From the NCBI RefSeq assembly GCF_900142725.1, contig NZ_FRBW01000004.1, positions 434,001 through 498,000 on the forward strand: a DNA stretch of 64,000 nucleotides. Reading direction: 5' to 3'. This document shows, one piece after another, positions 26,959 to 35,569 of the stretch (its first letter is position 1; each line of letters opens with the position of its first letter). The position numbers and the translations under genes were made by a program. This DNA is from Roseibium suaedae (GTDB lineage: Bacteria; Pseudomonadota; Alphaproteobacteria; Rhizobiales; Stappiaceae). Below the pieces are notes generated by a model. That model searched no databases. It saw nothing but the letters and a program-made list of their open reading frames with translations, and was not told the origin of the DNA.

Positions 26959-27079
26959 AGGCCAACTTTTTCCGTAAACCGCCGGAAATGCTGTAGCGGG
27001 GCCTAGGGTCCGCTCCCTTCCGGTTGCAACAGACGGGTTCGAAGCAAAGCGAACCTGCGACAAGATAAAAGGTGATATC

Positions 27080-27376
27080 ATGGCACGCCGTTGCGAACTG
27101 TCCGGCAAAGACGTGATGAGCGGTAACAACGTTTCGCACGCCAACAACAAGACCCGTCGCCGGTTCCTGCCGAACCTGTGCAACGTGTCGCTGATCAGCG
27201 ACGCGCTGGGTGAGACCTTCAAGCTGCGCATCAGCGCCCACGCCCTGCGCTCTGTCGAGCACCGCGGTGGTCTGGATGCATACCTGCTGAAGGCTTCTGA
27301 CGCTGGTCTTTCTGAAAAGGCTCTGCAGATCAAGGCAAGCATCAAGCGTCAGCAGGCTGAAGCCGCTGCTGCTTAA
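27080..27376 (+). CDS. rpmB: 50S ribosomal protein L28
   Basis: A 98-residue basic ribosomal protein with the L28 pattern [35 protein letters not shown] and [20 protein letters not shown]. The C-terminal extension ([17 protein letters not shown]) is typical of alphaproteobacteria. CxxCxxH-type zinc residues are not complete, so this is the zinc-independent form. It is alone apart from the transporter that follows after 25 bp. Confidence 0.97.
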   Translation: MARRCELSGKDVMSGNNVSHANNKTRRRFLPNLCNVSLISDALGETFKLRISAHALRSVEHRGGLDAYLLKASDAGLSEKALQIKASIKRQQAEAAAA

Positions 27377-27401
27377 AGTCTCCGTCAAGGGACTGAAAAA
27401 T

Positions 27402-28052
27402 ATGAAGACCCGGAGTTTCTCCGCGGCACAGTTCGCCATCGCGGCCACCGCGATGGCGTCTGTCGTTGTGGCATCCAATTTTCTGGTTCAGTTTCCGGTG
27501 GGCGGTACGCTCGGACCGGTGGTTCTTGCTGACCTCCTGACCTGGGGTGCCTTCACCTATCCGGCTGCCTTTCTGGTAACGGACCTGACCAACCGCAGGT
27601 TCGGTGCTTCTGCTGCCCGGCTGGTTGTCTATACCGGCTTCATCTCCGCCGTTGTCCTGTCGATCTGGCTGGCCACGCCGCGCATTGCGATTGCGTCGGG
27701 AACGGCTTTCCTGTCGGCACAGCTGCTTGACGTCACGGTGTTCAACCGCCTGCGCCGCAGCAGCTGGTGGAAGGCGCCGGTGATCTCGTCTCTGCTCGGG
27801 TCCGTTCTGGATACGGTGCTGTTCTTTTCGATCGCCTTCGCTCCGGCCTTCTCCGGTCTTCTTGGCTATCACGACGATTTCGCCACGGAAATTGCCCCGC
27901 TGTTCGGCGCTTTTGCGCTGGACGTGCCGCGCTGGATTTCCTGGGCGCTGGGCGATTTCACGGTCAAGCTGGTAGTGTCCATGGTGCTTCTGGCACCCTA
28001 TCGCATGGCGATGGCGCTGCTCGGATCCTACGCGGACCCTGCTACAGCCTGA
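27402..28052 (+). CDS. Queuosine precursor transporter, YhhQ/VUT family
   Basis: A 216-residue inner-membrane protein with about six hydrophobic helices and the VUT_1/YhhQ features VASNFLVQFPV, DLLTWGAFTYPAAFLVTDLTN and DVTVFNRLRR with basic loops, ending in a KLVVSMVLLAPYR segment. E. coli YhhQ imports 7-cyano-7-deazaguanine for queuosine synthesis. Whether this member carries preQ0 or another precursor is not visible. It lies 25 bp after rpmB and a strong terminator follows. Confidence 0.87.
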   Translation: MKTRSFSAAQFAIAATAMASVVVASNFLVQFPVGGTLGPVVLADLLTWGAFTYPAAFLVTDLTNRRFGASAARLVVYTGFISAVVLSIWLATPRIAIASGTAFLSAQLLDVTVFNRLRRSSWWKAPVISSLLGSVLDTVLFFSIAFAPAFSGLLGYHDDFATEIAPLFGAFALDVPRWISWALGDFTVKLVVSMVLLAPYRMAMALLGSYADPATA

Positions 28053-28078
28053 AATCGTCCCGTCAATCTGACTTCTCG

Positions 28079-28110
28079 AAGGCCTGCCGGATTTCCGGCG
28101 GGCCTTTTTT
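28079..28110 (+). terminator. Rho-independent terminator after the rpmB-YhhQ pair
   Basis: GGCCTGCCGG / CCGGCGGGCC with an ATTT loop, then TTTTTTG. A strong stem with a single G-T pair and six Ts, 26 bp after the YhhQ-like stop. Confidence 0.88.
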
Positions 28111-28241
28111 GTTTGTCTGCGGCAAGGTGCTGACGTCCAGGTTGTGCGGGTTTACCTTCCGTAAAGAATCGTTAACTCTTTCTTGAGACGATTTTTCATC
28201 GCCAGAAGGGCGATGTATCTTCAAGGGCCAGGAGGGCCGCC

Positions 28242-28628
28242 ATGCCGACGTCCGTAGACCGTGCCCAGAGCGCGCAAGTCGTGCCGCATGCCACAGAATA
28301 TCCCCCTGACCGGGAGCGGCAGAAACATGCCTTTCCTCGGCCTGAGGACGCTGCTGACGCTGATCAGGACCCCCGTGACGAGACTTCATCTTCACTCGAT
28401 GAGGAGCCTGCCGTGGTTCTGGAGACAGAGCATTTCGAGGATCACCGGCTTGATGGGGTCGCTGCCTATACCGCGACAGCCCACAAGGTGCTCGATCCTG
28501 TTCCCCAGTCCACGGATCAGAAGCAGGCTGGGCCCCACGGGGATCCGCAATCGCCGTCGGCAGTGCGTCATGCCTATGAGGACCATGGCGGCGAGATCGA
28601 ACATCACGAGATCAATGTCGCGACCTGA
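28242..28628 (+). CDS. Acidic, probably disordered hypothetical protein
   Basis: A 128-residue protein with GGAGG six bases before the ATG. It has no hydrophobic segment and is dominated by Asp, Glu, His, Gln and Pro (for example RPEDAADADQDPRDETSSS and EDHGGEIEHHEINVAT), so it is probably soluble and mostly disordered. No family recognised. The clear ribosome binding site and open frame are the only support, since the overlapping frames also stay open here. Confidence 0.55.
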   Translation: MPTSVDRAQSAQVVPHATEYPPDRERQKHAFPRPEDAADADQDPRDETSSSLDEEPAVVLETEHFEDHRLDGVAAYTATAHKVLDPVPQSTDQKQAGPHGDPQSPSAVRHAYEDHGGEIEHHEINVAT

Positions 28629-28769
28629 ACGGCAGCGTCTTTGGCAGGTGCGTCAGGGAAAATACGTATTCGCTATGAGGCCAGATGCCTGTGGTTGCTA
28701 GGCAGCCGCATTCCGATCGCCTATAACCACGCCGACATGATCTTAAACGGATGAGCTGGAGGCTGGATC

Positions 28770-29435
28770 TTGAGTTTTCCCAAGGACCTGTTGAACGGAT
28801 ACGGCAACTACTTGCAGAAGGGCTTTGTCCGCCACAAGGAAACCCACGAGCACCTGGCGGTCTATGGCCAGAAGCCGAATGTCATGGTCATCTCGTGCTG
28901 CGACAGCCGGGTGACGCCTGAAGGTATTTTCCACGCCGGGCCGGGTGAGCTGTTCGTCATGCGCAACGTGGCGAATCTTGTTCCGCCGGCGGAAGACGAC
29001 ACCAGTCTTCACGGCACCAGTGCGGCGATCGAATATGCTGTTCGCGCGCTGAAAGTGAAGCACATCGTGGTCATGGGCCACGCCAAGTGCGGCGGGGTTC
29101 AGGCTTTTCGCGAGAATGCCAACGCGCCGACCCTCAAGGGCGACTACATCGGCCGCTGGATCAAGCTTCTGGAACCGGCAGCGATTTCCCTGGCCTGCAT
29201 GCCCGTCGACAAGATCGACGATCCGCAGCTTGCGATGGAATATGCCGGTGTCCGCCAATCCCTGAAGAACCTTGTGACCTTCCCGTTTGTCGCTGAACAG
29301 GTTTCGGCCGGTGAACTGGAGCTGCATGGCGCATGGTTCGACATCGGCTCTGGCGAGCTGCGCGTGATGGATCCGGAGACGGAAGTCTTCTCCGTCAGCG
29401 AAGAAGCTCTGGCACTGGAAGCCCAGAACGGTTGA
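28770..29435 (+). CDS. Beta-class carbonic anhydrase
   Basis: A 221-residue zinc enzyme interconverting carbon dioxide and bicarbonate. The zinc ligands are C43 (with D45 and R47 in SCCDSR), H104 and C107 in GHAKCGG, all intact; VMRNVANLVPP and GTSAAIEYAVRAL are family motifs. Start is a TTG with GGAGG seven bases before; no better start is in frame. It converges with pqqE (39-bp gap). Cytosolic, likely feeding bicarbonate to carboxylases. Confidence 0.94.
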   Translation: MSFPKDLLNGYGNYLQKGFVRHKETHEHLAVYGQKPNVMVISCCDSRVTPEGIFHAGPGELFVMRNVANLVPPAEDDTSLHGTSAAIEYAVRALKVKHIVVMGHAKCGGVQAFRENANAPTLKGDYIGRWIKLLEPAAISLACMPVDKIDDPQLAMEYAGVRQSLKNLVTFPFVAEQVSAGELELHGAWFDIGSGELRVMDPETEVFSVSEEALALEAQNG

Positions 29436-29473
29436 CCCCACATCGGCGAGCTTGCCGCCGGACTGATGTCAGA

Positions 29474-30559
29474 TCAGGCCGGCTGCGGGCTTTTACCGAT
29501 CACTCTGCGCTGGATAGGGCCTTCGGCTGGCATCTTGCGCAGGTGTGCGTGATAGGGGGACTTGATGCAAGCCGGATCCGTTTCGGCCGCAGACCCTGTC
29601 ACCGCGAAGGCCTGGCAGCGGCATCCACCGAAATCGATGTCCTTGCGCTCACAGCTGCGGCAGGTCTCCGGCATCCAGCTGTCCCCCCGATAGCGATTGA
29701 AGGCGTCCGAGTGATGCCAGATTTCTGACAGGCTTTTTTCCGTCACCCGGTCAAAGGTCAGGGAGCTGATCGTCTGGGCTGCATGGCAGGGCAGGACCTG
29801 TCCGTCCGGCGTGATCGCCATGGCATCTGCCCCCCATCCACCCATGCAGGGTTTTGGATAGTCGGCGTAGTAGTCCGGCGTGACGAAGTCGATGTTGAGA
29901 ATGCCAGTCAGCCGCTCGCGGATGTCATGGACATACTCGACCTGCGCCATGACTGCGTCATAGCTGGGCAGAAGAGCCGCCCGGTTCAGGTGCGCCCAGC
30001 CATAATACTGGACATTCGCGATCTCCAGTCGCTCCGCGCCAAGTTCCAGGGCAAGCGCAACGAAGTCAGGCACTTCATGAATGTTCAGCTTGTGGATCGG
30101 GGCATTGATCGTGAGGGGAAGGCCAAGGTCCACGGCCCAACCGGCGGCAGCCCGTTTCTTTTCATGAGCGCCCTTGAGATGACCGACAAGCTCGGTGGTC
30201 TCGGGCAAGGCCCCCTGAAAGCTGATCTGGATATGGTCCAGCCCTGCCTGCCGGAACCGGGAGAGATCCTCTCTTGAAAATGACACCCCCGCGGTGATCA
30301 GGTTCGAATAGATGCCGTTCTCGGCCAGACAGGCGATGATCTGATCGAGATCCTTGCGCAGCGTCGGCTCGCCGCCTGACAGATGAACCTGCAGGACGCC
30401 AAGGCTTGCCGCTTGCCGGAACGTGCTGATCCAGTCCCCGGTGCTCAGTTCCCTGTTTGCTTTCAAAAGTTCCAGAGGGTTTGAGCAATAGCCGCATTGC
30501 AAGGGGCAGCGGTGGGTCAGTTCCGCCAGAATGCCGAGCGGCGCGAGGATGCGGGTCAT
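29474..30559 (-). CDS. pqqE: PQQ biosynthesis radical SAM protein
   Basis: A 361-residue radical-SAM enzyme that cross-links Glu and Tyr of PqqA with the help of PqqD. The [4Fe-4S] motif CX3CX2C appears as CPLQCGYC near residues 18-25, and the C-terminal SPASM-type cysteines include CRSCERKDIDFGGCRCQA. QISFQGALPETTELVGH and YCSNPLELL are PqqE-typical. The true start is the ATG at 30559, whose first bases overlap the pqqD stop (ATGA). Confidence 0.95.
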   Translation of the reverse strand: MTRILAPLGILAELTHRCPLQCGYCSNPLELLKANRELSTGDWISTFRQAASLGVLQVHLSGGEPTLRKDLDQIIACLAENGIYSNLITAGVSFSREDLSRFRQAGLDHIQISFQGALPETTELVGHLKGAHEKKRAAAGWAVDLGLPLTINAPIHKLNIHEVPDFVALALELGAERLEIANVQYYGWAHLNRAALLPSYDAVMAQVEYVHDIRERLTGILNIDFVTPDYYADYPKPCMGGWGADAMAITPDGQVLPCHAAQTISSLTFDRVTEKSLSEIWHHSDAFNRYRGDSWMPETCRSCERKDIDFGGCRCQAFAVTGSAAETDPACIKSPYHAHLRKMPAEGPIQRRVIGKSPQPA

Positions 30560-30888
30560 GACGGCGTCTCCTCCGTCCTGATCAGAAGCCGGTCCGCCCA
30601 CTCTTGCAGGAATTCAATGACGTCCGCTTCGACCTGGTCGGCAGGGGCGTCATAGGCCTTGGCCAAGTCCTGGGAAAGTGTCGCTACCGAAATCTTGCCG
30701 GTGCATCGTGAGAGAATTTCGACGCTGATCTCGTCCGGCCAGAGGACTTTTTCGGGCGCGAGGATCACCCATTTTCCGCGGATTTCGTCTCTTCGCAGCC
30801 GGACATGCCGGTGCAGAACGGGATGGCTGTCCGGCCCGATGATCAGCCTTTGACTTTCACGAGGGACAAACGGTTCGCTCAGGAGCAT
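30556..30888 (-). CDS. pqqD: PQQ biosynthesis peptide chaperone
   Basis: A 110-residue protein of the PqqD/RRE fold that binds PqqA and delivers it to PqqE. The family pattern begins PVLHRHVRLRRDEIRGKWVI, then APEKVLWPDEISVEIL and ending near DVIEFLQEWADRLLI. The frame is open further upstream inside pqqC, but homology starts at the ATG of 30888. It lies 4 bp after pqqC and overlaps pqqE by 4 bp. Confidence 0.93.
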   Translation of the reverse strand: MLLSEPFVPRESQRLIIGPDSHPVLHRHVRLRRDEIRGKWVILAPEKVLWPDEISVEILSRCTGKISVATLSQDLAKAYDAPADQVEADVIEFLQEWADRLLIRTEETPS

Positions 30889-30892
30889 CGGT

Positions 30893-31732
30893 CTACTCCT
30901 GCAGGGGCGGCGGGATGAAGGCGCCGGGAGGGATTGCGCCGGGGGTGACATAGGCCGAGTGAAGCGCGTCCAGCATTGCCCAGAGAATATCGCACTTGGC
31001 CAGAAGGGCCTCGATGGCATCGGCCTGCTTGTCCGGCGTGTCTGCCCAGCGGGTCACCAGCGAAAGGGCGTGCTCAGCATCGCGCGGGGCCTGATGCAGG
31101 CGCGGGGTGAAATAGGAGAGCGTGTCCTCGTTGATATAAGCGTAGCGCGCCAGCATGGCGGGGACACGCTCCCCGATGGCGATGGGAGAAAAAAGCTCCG
31201 TCAGGGAGGAGGCCACTGCGACGAGGATGCTGGAGGAGGCGACCAGGTCAATATAGGCGCCGACCGCAAAGCGGGTGGCGGGCAGGGCATAGCGGCGGGA
31301 CTGGACCATCTGGAGGTCCAGATCCAGACCTTCTGCGAGCTTCAGCCAGCGCTTGATCCCGCCATCGATAGCCGCGCCGTCCTCGCCGTCATGATCGGCG
31401 ATGCGCTTGCGCCATTCCCGCCGGAACTCCGGATCCTCTGATCGGGACAGGATGATGGCATCCTTTTTGGGAATGGCGGATTGATAACAATAGCGGTTCA
31501 GCGCCCAGGCCTGCATCTGGCCTTTAGTCAGCTCACCGGCGTTCATCAGTTTGTGAAAGGGATGATGGATGTGGTAGCGGGCAAACCCTGCTGTGCGCAG
31601 GGCGTCCTCCAGCTCCTTTGGCGGCAGCAGGCGGCCTGCCTTGCGGATGTCATCGGCGACAGTAGCGGCCACGCCGCTGCCGATCGGCTCCGGCACTGGC
31701 ATGGCACGGGTCAAGGTGGCTTGCAGGGTCAT
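30893..31732 (-). CDS. pqqC: Pyrroloquinoline-quinone synthase
   Basis: A 279-residue oxidase of the heme-oxygenase-like fold that carries out the final ring closure and oxidation to PQQ without metal. RYHIHHPFHKLMNAGELTK and QAWALNRYCYQSAIPKKDA hold the substrate-binding His/Tyr residues. EYALSLVTRWADT-like segment near the end (AEHALSLVTRWADTPDKQ) is conserved. It overlaps pqqB by 4 bp. The distant fold relative TenA is encoded 3 kb upstream on the same strand. Confidence 0.95.
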   Translation of the reverse strand: MTLQATLTRAMPVPEPIGSGVAATVADDIRKAGRLLPPKELEDALRTAGFARYHIHHPFHKLMNAGELTKGQMQAWALNRYCYQSAIPKKDAIILSRSEDPEFRREWRKRIADHDGEDGAAIDGGIKRWLKLAEGLDLDLQMVQSRRYALPATRFAVGAYIDLVASSSILVAVASSLTELFSPIAIGERVPAMLARYAYINEDTLSYFTPRLHQAPRDAEHALSLVTRWADTPDKQADAIEALLAKCDILWAMLDALHSAYVTPGAIPPGAFIPPPLQE

Positions 31733-32661
31733 AGCGTCAGCTCCATGCCGTCATATCCGACCTCCCATCCGGCCTCCCGGACGGTCCTTGAGGCCGCAGA
31801 GGTAGGGTCCAGAATGGGATTGGTGTTGTTGATGTGAACGAAGATCTTGCGGCTGAGCGGCATATCCTGGAGTTGGGCCAGGCTTCCGGAATGACCGCTG
31901 ATCGCAAGATGGCCCATGCGGGCACCGGTCTTTTCGCCAACCCCTGCATCCGGCATTTCGGTGTCCGTGAAGACCGTGCCGTCAAAGAGCAGAACCTCGG
32001 CGCCGGTGAGTCTTTCGAGCAGAGGCGTGTCGATGGCGGCGCAGCCTGGAATGTAGAAGAGATGCGCGGAGCGACTGTCCGATTGCGAAATCCTGAGGCC
32101 GACCGTGTCGCCCTCACTGGTGCCGAAACCGTCCTTGCTGGCGTCCTCCAGAAACAGCGCGACCTTGCCGGGAACGGCGAAGGTTTCGATGTCCAGGCCA
32201 AGGGGCCCGTCAGGTCCTTCGAGCGGGATGATGTCGCCGAGCGGCAGTTCGCGTCTGGGCACCAGTTCCGGGTTGAGCACCTGAAAGATGCTGTTTTCCG
32301 CGAGGGTCTTCAGAACGCGGGCTGTGGCGTAAAGGGTAAAACGCTGGCGCTCGCGCAGGGACAGAAGCCCGGCGATATGATCCACATCCGCATTGGTCAG
32401 AACCACGGCGCGGATGGGGCTGTCACGCAAGGGGCCGTGTGCCGGAGGCTGAAGCTCCGGTGTCGCTGCGATCTGCTCGCGGATGTCCGGTGAGGCGTTG
32501 AAAAGGACCCAGTCCTTGCCGTTCGCGCTTGCAGCCAGGCTGGACTGGGTCCGGGATGAAAAGCCCGGTGAACCGGAGCGGACAGCCCGGCTGAAGGTCG
32601 CGTTGCAATTCCACTGCGGAAAGCCGCCGCCTGCCGCGGATCCCAGGATCCTGATATCCAC
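31729..32661 (-). CDS. pqqB: PQQ biosynthesis protein B
   Basis: A 310-residue metallo-beta-lactamase-fold protein of the PqqB family (GSAAGGGFPQWNCNATFSRA at the N-terminus, LTNADVDHIAGLLSLRE with the metal-site histidine, HLAISGHSGSLAQL). PqqB hydroxylates tyrosine-derived residues of the PqqA intermediate. It starts about 30 bp after the tiny pqqA gene and overlaps pqqC. Confidence 0.95.
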   Translation of the reverse strand: MDIRILGSAAGGGFPQWNCNATFSRAVRSGSPGFSSRTQSSLAASANGKDWVLFNASPDIREQIAATPELQPPAHGPLRDSPIRAVVLTNADVDHIAGLLSLRERQRFTLYATARVLKTLAENSIFQVLNPELVPRRELPLGDIIPLEGPDGPLGLDIETFAVPGKVALFLEDASKDGFGTSEGDTVGLRISQSDSRSAHLFYIPGCAAIDTPLLERLTGAEVLLFDGTVFTDTEMPDAGVGEKTGARMGHLAISGHSGSLAQLQDMPLSRKIFVHINNTNPILDPTSAASRTVREAGWEVGYDGMELTL

Positions 32662-32691
32662 CGGGTGTTCCCCCTTCTGGAAGGGAGAGAC

Positions 32692-32793
32692 TTACTTCTT
32701 GCGGCCGCAGGTGCCGATTTCAGCCGGCATGTAGCGGGTAATCTCGAAACCCGCTTCAACAGCGGTCATGGCAGGCTTTTTCCAGGTTTTCAT
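32692..32793 (-). CDS. pqqA: PQQ precursor peptide
   Basis: A 33-residue peptide read from ATG 32793: MKTWKKPAMTAVEAGFEITR followed by YMPAEIGTCGRKK. Glu17 and Tyr21 form the E-x3-Y pair that PqqE cross-links to make PQQ. A GGAGG seven bases before this ATG decides the start; an ATG two codons earlier would be too close to it. The peptide is longer than the usual 22-29 residues, owing to a tail containing a Cys and three basic residues. It is first in the operon. Confidence 0.92.
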   Translation of the reverse strand: MKTWKKPAMTAVEAGFEITRYMPAEIGTCGRKK

Positions 32794-33020
32794 GTTCATT
32801 CCTCCTCAGATCAACATGCAGAGGAACGGTAACATTCAGGTCCGGATTGGGCAGGTGCCACCTTAGTCGGCGTTTTGTGCGCACCGAACCTGAGGTGTTC
32901 GCAGCTGCATCATGACGAAAGGCGCTGTGGCCTAACGTCGAATCCGTCTGACATGCGTTTCTTGGGTCTGTTTGAGCTGCGCCGCACAAGGTCAATCTTA
33001 CGGATTTGTAATGTGCGGCG

Positions 33021-33047
33021 GACTGGCGGGCGTGAGACCCGCCAGTC
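33021..33047 (-). terminator. Possible terminator after the secreted M20 peptidase
   Basis: GACTGGCGGG / CCCGCCAGTC, a 10-bp stem with a seven-base loop, starting 8 bp after the stop on the minus strand. No T-run follows. Confidence 0.45.
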
Positions 33048-33054
33048 GCTGAGT

Positions 33055-34512
33055 TCAGTTCGCTGCCGACAGGCGATAGTCCAGCGGCGGGGTCCGGTCC
33101 CCGATCATGGCGCTGTATTTGAAGTCGCTGCCGCGGCCTTCCTCGAATTCGGCCTTGGCGGCGGCAATGACATCCGGGGACTGGAACAGCTCGGCTGCCG
33201 TTGTCGCCAGGGTTTCTGCTGCAAGCCGCGTGCCCTTGTGGCCAATCGACATGCCGCCTGCGGCGACTGCCTGCCAGCTGTGGGCCCAGGTGCCCGGAAC
33301 CCAGGTGGCTGTGCCGAGACCGGCCGTCGGGGTGACCCAGCTCACATCGCCTACATCCGTGGAATAATAGCCCTGATCGCCGAAGGAATAGGCGTCCACC
33401 TCACTGACGCTGGTGAGCGGTGGTGCCTTCTTCAGGCTCGTCTGCAGCTTGGTGGCAAAGTCCGTTTCCTCTGCGGTCCAGGCGATCGGCTCGGATTGGC
33501 GCAGGTTCTGGTCCATGATCTTGCCAAGCGTATCATTGGGCAGCAGGGAATAGGCCCCGCCCACGCGCTCGACCTCATAGGTGGTGCCGGTGCCAAGAGC
33601 CGCGCCTTCCGCGGCCTTCTCGATCCGGCTGAACACATCCGCGACCACAGCCGGGTCTGGATGGCGGACATAGAGATAGGATTCAGCGAAATCCGGAACC
33701 ACGTTCGGCGCCTTGCCGCCATCGGTGATGACGTAATGGATCCGGGTTTCCTGCGGAACGTGCTCGCGCATCAGATTGACCATCATGTTCATGGCCTCGA
33801 TGCCGTCCAGCGCAGAGCGACCCTTGTCCGGAGCGAGCGCTGCATGGGCGGAAATGCCGGAGAAGCGGAACTTCGCGCTGATGTTCGCCAGAGACTTGCC
33901 CTGCTCCGCCGAGTTGCTGGCGCTCGGGTGCCAATGCAGCGTGATGTCGACATCATCAAAGAGGCCGCCGCGCACGAGATAGGCCTTGCCGGAGCCGCCT
34001 TCTTCCGCCGGTGTGCCATAGAGCCGGACCTGACCATTGGTGCCGGTCGCCTTCAGCCAGTCGGAAACCGCGATGGCGGCTGCAACGGAGCCTGCACCGA
34101 ACATGTGGTGGCCACAGGCATGGCCGGCATCCAGACCATCCTGCTCATGCTTTTCCGGGGAAGCGGACTGGGAGAAGCCGGGCAGGGCATCCATCTCAGC
34201 CATGATGGCAATCACCGGACCATCCTCGGTGCCGCTTTTGGCAATGAATGCGGTGGGAATGCCGGCGACGCCTGTCTCCACTGTGAAGCCATGGGCCTTC
34301 AGCTCGGACTGGAGCAGATCAGCGGTTGCCGTTTCGAGGTAACCGAGTTCGGGATGGGCCCAAATCGTGTCGGACACTTCATACATGCGCGGGGCATAAG
34401 CATCGATCGACGCGCTGATTTCTGACCGTTGTTCCGGGCTCAAGGGTCCGGCAAGGGCGGCGCAAGACGGTGCGATGACCGCGACCGTGGCCAGAAGAAG
34501 GGACTTGTACAT
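33055..34512 (-). CDS. Secreted M20-family amidohydrolase
   Basis: A 485-residue M20D-type metallohydrolase with a signal peptide (YKSLLLATVAVIAPSCAALA). Metal-site motifs are present: HPELGYLET near the start, AGHACGHHMFGAG, GTPAEEGGSGKAYLV, and HAALAPDKGRSALDG in the dimerisation domain. It resembles the AbgB/aminobenzoyl-glutamate-hydrolase branch by length and by the VADVFSRIEKAAEG insert. It would act in the periplasm on N-acyl amino acids or short peptides. Upstream in-frame ATGs are rejected since the signal peptide starts at 34512. Confidence 0.88.
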   Translation of the reverse strand: MYKSLLLATVAVIAPSCAALAGPLSPEQRSEISASIDAYAPRMYEVSDTIWAHPELGYLETATADLLQSELKAHGFTVETGVAGIPTAFIAKSGTEDGPVIAIMAEMDALPGFSQSASPEKHEQDGLDAGHACGHHMFGAGSVAAAIAVSDWLKATGTNGQVRLYGTPAEEGGSGKAYLVRGGLFDDVDITLHWHPSASNSAEQGKSLANISAKFRFSGISAHAALAPDKGRSALDGIEAMNMMVNLMREHVPQETRIHYVITDGGKAPNVVPDFAESYLYVRHPDPAVVADVFSRIEKAAEGAALGTGTTYEVERVGGAYSLLPNDTLGKIMDQNLRQSEPIAWTAEETDFATKLQTSLKKAPPLTSVSEVDAYSFGDQGYYSTDVGDVSWVTPTAGLGTATWVPGTWAHSWQAVAAGGMSIGHKGTRLAAETLATTAAELFQSPDVIAAAKAEFEEGRGSDFKYSAMIGDRTPPLDYRLSAAN

Positions 34513-34777
34513 GGCAGATCTCTCTCGGGGATTGAAAAGGCAGGACCCCGAAAGGTTGCTGCATTCCAAACGGCCATGCAAGGTTGGCTGTCGGTCGCCG
34601 GTGCACAAATCTTGACGCACAGGTGGACGTAGCGTCTTCGGCCATTGAGGCGCTGGATCAGCTCAAGTATCTGAACACAAAGAAATTCAGGTGCTGAAAC
34701 TTGGGGCAATCAGACGCAAGTTTTGCGAGAGAGGACGCAATTTTGACGTGCTTTGAAAAGAAGCGCCGGGGCCAGGT

Positions 34778-35488
34778 TCAGGCAGACCCACCGGTCCAGG
34801 CCGCGTCAAAAAAGGCAACTTCCAGATGGCACATGCGCTTGAAGAGGTTTTCGAGCTGCTTCTGCTCATCCTGGCTCAATGCCGCACCCACCCGGTCCAT
34901 TTCTTCCCGGATCCAGCCGACAAAGGCCTCAAAAGCACTGATGGCGTGAAGGTCGATCCATTCGGCCAGATAAAAGGCCTCGGGCCGTGGCTTCTTAGCC
35001 TCGCGCTGTGCCCAGGTGAGATACATCCATTCGGCGCACAGGAGGCAGGCAAGTCCTTCCGCATAGCTGCTTCGTGCAGAGGTTAGCAGCAGGTCGGCAA
35101 AGGCGCGGGTGACCGGTCCCTGGGCCGCCTTCAGATAGACCTCAGGGGAAACGCCAAGCGCTTCGAAGGAGCGCAGGAAGTAGCTGTTTTCCTCGGAGGT
35201 CAGAGCGGAAAGAAATCCGCTCAGCTTGCTCTTGGAGGCCATGGTGGGGGCCTGGGCGACAAGATAGCCCAGCACGGACGCGAGATCCGTGATGAAGGTG
35301 TAGTCTTCGATCAGATAGCGGATATAGGCATCGGACGGCATGGTGCCGTCGCCAATCGCTCTGGTGAAGGGATGGTTGCAGCCATTTTCCCAGTCCTTGC
35401 CGCCGCAATGGCGCAGCCAGTCGGAAAACCGCGAACTGCCGGACCGGGCTGCGAACTCCTCAAAGGACGGAAGGACGGTTGAGGTCAT
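34778..35488 (-). CDS. TenA/Thi-4 family protein
   Basis: A 236-residue all-helical protein of the TenA/heme-oxygenase-like fold. Features are FTRAIGDGTMPSDAYIRYLIEDYTF, SEENSYFLRSFEALGV, and AEGLACLLCAEWMYLTWA, where the conserved Cys of the TenA_C class would sit. TenA hydrolyses aminopyrimidines in thiamine salvage; some family members have other roles. The neighbours (secreted peptidase, asd) do not suggest thiamine, so the function is inferred from fold only. Confidence 0.78.
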   Translation of the reverse strand: MTSTVLPSFEEFAARSGSSRFSDWLRHCGGKDWENGCNHPFTRAIGDGTMPSDAYIRYLIEDYTFITDLASVLGYLVAQAPTMASKSKLSGFLSALTSEENSYFLRSFEALGVSPEVYLKAAQGPVTRAFADLLLTSARSSYAEGLACLLCAEWMYLTWAQREAKKPRPEAFYLAEWIDLHAISAFEAFVGWIREEMDRVGAALSQDEQKQLENLFKRMCHLEVAFFDAAWTGGSA

Positions 35489-35533
35489 GAGCTGTCCGGA
35501 GTTCTGCAGGAAAGGAATTTAGCGGCAGGAAGA

Positions 35534-35560
35534 GCGGAGCGCATGGATCACGCGCTCCGC
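35534..35560 (-). terminator. Possible terminator after asd
   Basis: GCGGAGCGC / GCGCTCCGC, a 9-bp stem with a nine-base loop, ten bases after the asd stop on the minus strand. No T-run, so it may be Rho-assisted. Confidence 0.5.
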
Positions 35561-35569
35561 GAAATCAAA

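Noticed and set aside
27060..27079. L28 leader as an autoregulatory RNA structure
   Set aside because: The leader is about 115 bases, but I could not identify a convincing conserved fold by eye.
32875..34425. Long plus-strand frame opposite the secreted M20 peptidase
   Set aside because: Mirror frame of a gene with complete metal-site motifs on the minus strand.
30893..35488. PqqC and TenA close together as a possible duplicated enzyme pair
   Set aside because: Both share the heme-oxygenase-like fold, but sequence motifs differ widely and they are in separate transcription units, so recent duplication is unlikely.
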